A stretch of 17,143 nt of DNA, from contig JBFRWB010000237.1 in assembly GCA_051439375.1 (NCBI GenBank), forward strand, positions 1 to 17,143, read 5' to 3'. Source of the stretch: JBGTGT01 sp051439375. Lineage in GTDB: Bacteria; Cyanobacteriota; Cyanobacteriia; Cyanobacteriales; Microcystaceae. A program made the position numbers and the translations under genes. Below, in pieces: positions 14,897 through 17,143 of the stretch (position 1 is its first letter; each line of letters starts with the position of its first letter). Under the pieces are notes generated by a model. The model worked only from the letters and a program-made list of their open reading frames with translations. It was not told the DNA's origin and searched no databases.

Positions 14897-14912
14897 GACT
14901 TATTTGTCTAAA
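14897..14912 (+). repeat. TnsB-binding-type repeat 1
   Basis: GACTTATTTGTCTAAA, starting 11 bp inside the transposon terminus. Together with copies 2 and 3 it forms the end-recognition array expected for TnsB. The GAC...TTTGTC half-site style matches the GACAAATTA-TTTGTC repeats of the Scytonema element. Confidence 0.82.
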
Positions 14913-14927
14913 TGACCATTTTTTCAT

Positions 14928-14943
14928 GACTTATCTGTCCAAA
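14928..14943 (+). repeat. TnsB-binding-type repeat 2
   Basis: GACTTATCTGTCCAAA, two differences from copy 1, same orientation, 31 bp start to start, which is about three helical turns and places both copies on one face of the DNA. Confidence 0.82.
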
Positions 14944-15055
14944 ATTTACTGACGTAAATTCTTGTATCTCTTATGATAACTAGCTTTGGAGGGTTTTGGA
15001 TAATGACTACGATACAAAAAATAAAAAACTTTTTCAGCGTTTTCCAAAGTTTCAA

Positions 15056-15071
15056 GACTTATTTGTCCAAA
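15056..15071 (+). repeat. TnsB-binding-type repeat 3
   Basis: GACTTATTTGTCCAAA, one difference from each of copies 1 and 2, same orientation, 128 bp from copy 2. The DNA from here to 15163 is AT-rich with no further feature that I can support. Confidence 0.8.
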
Positions 15072-15163
15072 ACAGTTTAAATGCACTAAAGACAATACAA
15101 ATCAACTAATAAAAGATAAGTTTTCCTTATTCAAGGTTATGAAGCTAGAAAGAATATGAAGGC

Positions 15164-15189
15164 AAAAAATAACCTCTCTCTATGAGAGG
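15164..15189 (-). terminator. Rho-independent terminator of the homing crRNA
   Basis: On the minus strand CCTCTC pairs with GAGAGG around ATAGA (15173-15189), followed by TTATTTTTT (15164-15172). It lies 26 bp past the guide match, so the crRNA precursor would end here instead of entering another repeat. Confidence 0.88.
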
Positions 15190-15215
15190 ATAAAATTGAA
15201 GCTAATCGATAAAAT

Positions 15216-15271
15216 ATTACGAGTTCGTTGCCTCCTTTCAACTGTTTCCAGTACAGGAAGACCATTAAAAC
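15216..15271 (-). CRISPR. Single CRISPR repeat with homing spacer against tRNA-Ile
   Basis: One repeat of 37 nt (minus strand 15271 to 15235) begins GTTTTAATGGTCTTCC and ends CTGGAAACAGTTGAAAG. Length, the internal TTCC...GGAA hairpin and the terminal GTTGAAAG are those of type V-K repeats. The 19 bases that follow (15234 to 15216) match the tRNA-Ile gene with one mismatch. No second repeat follows; a terminator does. This fits the delocalised 'homing' crRNA described for V-K elements, which guides insertion at the attachment tRNA. I find no other copy of the repeat in the window. Confidence 0.92.
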
Positions 15272-15314
15272 CCTTCCCATTTCAGCCCTTACCCTGTCAG
15301 ACTTTTCCCCTCTG

Positions 15315-15326
15315 TTTGACCAACCT
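15315..15326 (-). repeat. 12-bp direct repeat, copy 1
   Basis: AGGTTGGTCAAA on the minus strand, exactly repeated at 15416-15427 (101 bp apart). Possible remnant of degenerate repeats or a protein site; no function shown. Confidence 0.5.
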
Positions 15327-15415
15327 CCAAAATTTTGAAGATTTTAGCCCTTAAAAATATCATTTGTTACATAAAGGTAACGTCTAAAAGATAGAGAGGA
15401 TGAGGGATTTGGGCA

Positions 15416-15427
15416 TTTGACCAACCT
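15416..15427 (-). repeat. 12-bp direct repeat, copy 2
   Basis: Second exact copy of AGGTTGGTCAAA, nearer to the tracrRNA. See copy 1. Confidence 0.5.
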
Positions 15428-15464
15428 ACTAAGGATTTCTCCCTCACTATAGGTTCGTCAGTAA

Positions 15465-15840
15465 ACCTCGAAAAAGTTCTCCCAAAAAGGAGTGTTCTAG
15501 TCCACCACTGAGAGTATTTCCCCCACACTACCTTGTGCCAATTGACACAAGATAATGCTAAGATCCTTGGTACGGCATTTCGTTACTTCACATCCAAGGG
15601 GACTCACTGCATCTTGTCTGCGGAATCGTAACAGTTTAACTGCTATTTTTCCTCGACCAGATTACCTTGTGCTGGGTGCAACCTATCAGTCTGAAGGGGT
15701 GAAGCATTTCAGACTCAGCTTCAGGTGCGAGCAGAAACTAGGGTACAGAAAGTAAAACGGATAAATCCATCAAACAAACCCTGACTCCAGAGGGACAGAG
15801 GCTTTTTACGGCATGGCTCTGGTGCTGTTGTTTATTATTA
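15465..15840 (-). ncRNA. Type V-K tracrRNA
   Basis: It begins right after the cas12k stop and follows the order of elements of the Scytonema tracrRNA as I recall it: AGCCTCTG near 15802; then CAGGGTTTGTTTGATGG, a GGAT-TT-ATCC hairpin, ACTTTCTGTACCCTAG and CTGCTCGCACC; a stem AGTCTGAA/TTCAGACT (15688-15715); GATAGGTTGCACCCAGCA; and at the 3' end a CTCC-GGAG hairpin (15479-15492) followed by AACTTTTTC (15478 to 15470). That last stretch pairs with GAAACAGTT of the CRISPR repeat in 8 of 9 positions and is the anti-repeat. In Scytonema the anti-repeat likewise follows a hairpin directly and has one mismatch. The length, about 375 nt, exceeds the ~216 nt of the reference because of an internal extra segment. 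Exact ends are estimated. Confidence 0.85.
15529..15672 (-). repeat. Extra segment inside the tracrRNA, bounded by a 10-bp direct repeat
   Basis: GCACAAGGTA (minus strand) occurs exactly at 15672-15663 and again at 15538-15529, 134 bp apart. The reference tracrRNA has one such position (CCCAGCAATAAGG). Removing one copy plus the DNA between gives about 240 nt, close to the usual size. The segment holds two inverted repeats: CCTTGG/CCAAGG (15565-15599) and CTTGTG/CACAAG (15532-15551). Confidence 0.6.
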
Positions 15841-15845
15841 TAAAC

Positions 15846-17143
15846 TTATTGGGCAGAAACGCTTTGAGCAATTTCTTGTTGCGTTACAAAGGTATGAATA
15901 AGTTCTCTGGCTTTATCGTATAAGTCTCCTTCCTCTGTTTGTCGAACGATTTCGACGTTAATTCCCGATAGGGTCGCTTTGCGACTGATACAGTCTCTTA
16001 ATTGACCGTAATTCCAGTCATTAATGGTCATTAAGGGGTCTTTGATATATTTATCTTGAAGGGTTTCGTTGTTGGGAAATTTAAGTTCGGCGGCAGCTTT
16101 TAGTTCGGCTTGAATAATTTCTCGTTTATATTTTAGGTCGGGTAAGACGATGGTGCTAACTTGATGTTCTTGAGCAAATGCGATGATTTGTTGGGCAAAC
16201 TGTCGATTGATATAAAGTCTCTGTCTGGATTCTTGCTTGCTTTCTTGGAAAGCTTTGGATAACCCTCTTTTCTGGGCTTCATGTCGTTGATGTTTATAAC
16301 GTTGTCGTTTTTGGCGCACAGAGGTAAAAAGTTGATAATCGGTGATTTCTCGACAAGGACGGCTTTGTGAAACTTTGGAGGGTTGTTTGGCTAAGATTTG
16401 CCGTTTGGTGTTTAAAAGTTGCTTGGGATTGCGATAGGTGGGACGTTTCCCTCTGGAAATATCCATCAAAGCAATAATGAGAACATTTTCTAGTCCCATA
16501 CTAATCCCTAAGTACATATTAGGATTCCCTTGATAGGTGGGACGCTTGGACGGAGTGAACAGGTCGCTATTTTCTAGCAATTTGAGGGAAGTTTGTGCGG
16601 ATTTTTGTCTAGATTTCTGTTTGGAGGTTAATCCGTTTTCCTGTTCTTCTTCGTTAGCCTTAAAGTTGTCCATTTTTTGATGAGTCTTAGCCAATTTTTC
16701 AGCTTTAACAATGGCTGTTCCTTCTTCTGTCCAAAGACGGGTATCAAGGGAACAGTGCAGGTGAAGATGATGTACTTTCCAAGGAGGAGATTGAAGAAGG
16801 GTAGGATGATGATGGAAAAATGCGGCGAGGTGATATTGTTTGTCTTGAATAAGCAGTAAATTCAGCCATCGAGATACTTTGGCTTTTTTCTTGCGTCGTT
16901 TAAGATAGGCTTGGGGATTTTCAGGAGATTGAGGAATTTTAAAGCCGTTTTTAATGAGTAGCGCAATAGCACAGCGTCTTAGGTTATCTTTTTTCGCTCT
17001 ATCGTAAGCTGGATAAAAGGCTTTGCAGAGTTCTCGAAAGATTTCTTTATCGGTAGCCAGAGGAGGTTGATTGTTGTTCTGGCGTTCTTTATCTATCTTT
17101 TTACGAGTTTGTTTAAGAATAGTGCCGGCTTTTTTGCATAATT
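15846..17143 (-). CDS. cas12k: Cas12k (C2c5), type V-K CRISPR effector, 5' end outside the window
   Basis: The minus-strand frame is open from the right edge to the TAA at 15846-15848, 431 codons, so the start is off-window; the internal TTG at 16694 is not a start. It matches Cas12k by conserved blocks in order: CAIALLIKNGFKIP and YLKRRKKAK (N-terminal half), VHHLHLHCSLDTRLWTEEGT, RPTYQGNPNMYLGISMGLE (RuvC-I), RYKHQRHEAQKRG, STIVLPDLKYKREIIQAELK (RuvC-II), INDWNYGQLRDCI, and DLYDKARELI (RuvC-III). The RuvC acids are replaced (S in GISMG, P in VLPDL, Y in LYDKA), as in Cas12k, which binds but does not cut DNA and recruits TnsC/TniQ. Between RRKK and PWKVHHL only about 33 residues occur, against ~144 in the Scytonema protein as I recall it, so a piece seems missing. 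No frameshift is visible. Confidence 0.93.
   Translation of the reverse strand, partial: LCKKAGTILKQTRKKIDKERQNNNQPPLATDKEIFRELCKAFYPAYDRAKKDNLRRCAIALLIKNGFKIPQSPENPQAYLKRRKKKAKVSRWLNLLLIQDKQYHLAAFFHHHPTLLQSPPWKVHHLHLHCSLDTRLWTEEGTAIVKAEKLAKTHQKMDNFKANEEEQENGLTSKQKSRQKSAQTSLKLLENSDLFTPSKRPTYQGNPNMYLGISMGLENVLIIALMDISRGKRPTYRNPKQLLNTKRQILAKQPSKVSQSRPCREITDYQLFTSVRQKRQRYKHQRHEAQKRGLSKAFQESKQESRQRLYINRQFAQQIIAFAQEHQVSTIVLPDLKYKREIIQAELKAAAELKFPNNETLQDKYIKDPLMTINDWNYGQLRDCISRKATLSGINVEIVRQTEEGDLYDKARELIHTFVTQQEIAQSVSAQ

Larger units (their letters stand above)
15272..15464. other. Gap where the CRISPR array would be expected; none found
   Basis: Between the tracrRNA 3' end and the homing repeat, V-K loci usually carry the main CRISPR array. 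These 193 bp contain no copy of the 37-nt repeat. The only internal repetition is a 12-bp direct repeat at 15315-15326 and 15416-15427. The promoter for the homing crRNA should also lie here, but no clear box is visible. Confidence 0.6.
14886..17143 (-). mobile_element. Type V-K CRISPR-associated transposon (CAST), tRNA-proximal end
   Basis: The element starts at TGTAC (14886-14890), the terminal motif of Tn7-like V-K transposons (TGTACA in the Scytonema element). It contains TnsB-type repeats, a homing CRISPR unit, tracrRNA and cas12k, and continues past the right edge. The 5 bp just outside, AAAGT (14881-14885), would be one copy of a target-site duplication; the other copy is off-window. 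No HIP1 octamer occurs in its visible 2.26 kb, while the chromosome part has about one per 1.9 kb; weak support for foreign origin. In characterised V-K elements the left end faces the PAM, so this may be the left end by that convention; I cannot verify it. Confidence 0.93.

Noticed and set aside
14897..15071. CRISPR repeats
   Set aside because: The three 16-bp GACTTATYTGTCYAAA copies are not hairpin-forming V-K repeats, have uneven spacing and sit at the TGTAC terminus, which fits TnsB sites.
15555..15755. 66-aa plus-strand frame
   Set aside because: It lies antisense within the tracrRNA, has no RBS or recognisable motif and is explained by the RNA gene.
15846..16694. A complete 282-aa gene starting at TTG 16694, possibly a TnpB or IscB transposase
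   Set aside because: The frame is open upstream to the window edge and contains Cas12k-specific blocks; the TTG is internal. The RuvC acids and zinc finger of TnpB are absent, and a tracrRNA and V-K repeat lie downstream.

Overview
The window is a piece of a cyanobacterial chromosome, most like the Crocosphaera/Cyanothece group. The evidence is the gene set (Ycf51, DUF3172, an SpkB-type kinase with pentapeptide repeats, an HtrA/HhoA-type protease, an M50-CBS protease), the recurring HIP1 octamer GCGATCGC (for example near 1698, 4682, 6979, 11176, 11437, 12411, 13688 and 14218), moderate-to-low GC, and heptanucleotide repeats between genes. Bases 1-49 are not genomic: they resemble an Illumina Nextera index adapter, so position 50 is a real contig end that cuts a gene.

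Positions 50-14870 are ordinary chromosome. In order they hold: a truncated CBS-domain gene (-); a small LapA-like membrane protein overlapping nanE (+); a 36-residue membrane peptide, a lumenal/periplasmic DUF6816-like protein and a dNMP-kinase-like protein with a broken P-loop (all -); ycf51 and a DUF3172 gene (+); a fused nucleotidyltransferase-HEPN protein and a DUF29 gene (-); a DUF1517-like protein and a lipoprotein (+) closed by a textbook terminator; an SpkB-type kinase and an M50-CBS intramembrane protease (-); an HDAC-like deacetylase and a trypsin-like HtrA/Hho protease (+); a QueD-like enzyme (-); and a tRNA-Ile(CAU) gene (+). Four clusters of heptad repeats lie between these genes.

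From 14886 to the right edge lies one end of a type V-K CRISPR-associated transposon (CAST). Reading inward from the tRNA it has: a TGTAC terminus 15 bp past the tRNA; three TnsB-type repeats (GACTTATYTGTCYAAA); a rho-independent terminator; one 37-nt CRISPR repeat whose 'spacer' matches the adjacent tRNA-Ile gene in 18 of 19 bases; a tracrRNA; and the 3' part of cas12k, which runs off the window. The match in the tRNA is preceded by GGTT, which fits the GTN PAM known for Cas12k, and the transposon end lies 68 bp (63 bp after allowing for a 5-bp duplication) past that PAM. This is the geometry expected if the element placed itself here with this guide. The far end, tnsB, tnsC, tniQ and any cargo are outside the window.

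The element departs from the well-known examples in three ways. The visible cas12k appears to lack about 95-110 residues in frame. The tracrRNA seems to carry an extra segment of about 134 bp bounded by a 10-bp direct repeat. No ordinary multi-spacer CRISPR array lies between tracrRNA and transposon end, only the single homing unit. Comparisons with the Scytonema hofmanni system are from memory, not from an alignment run here.
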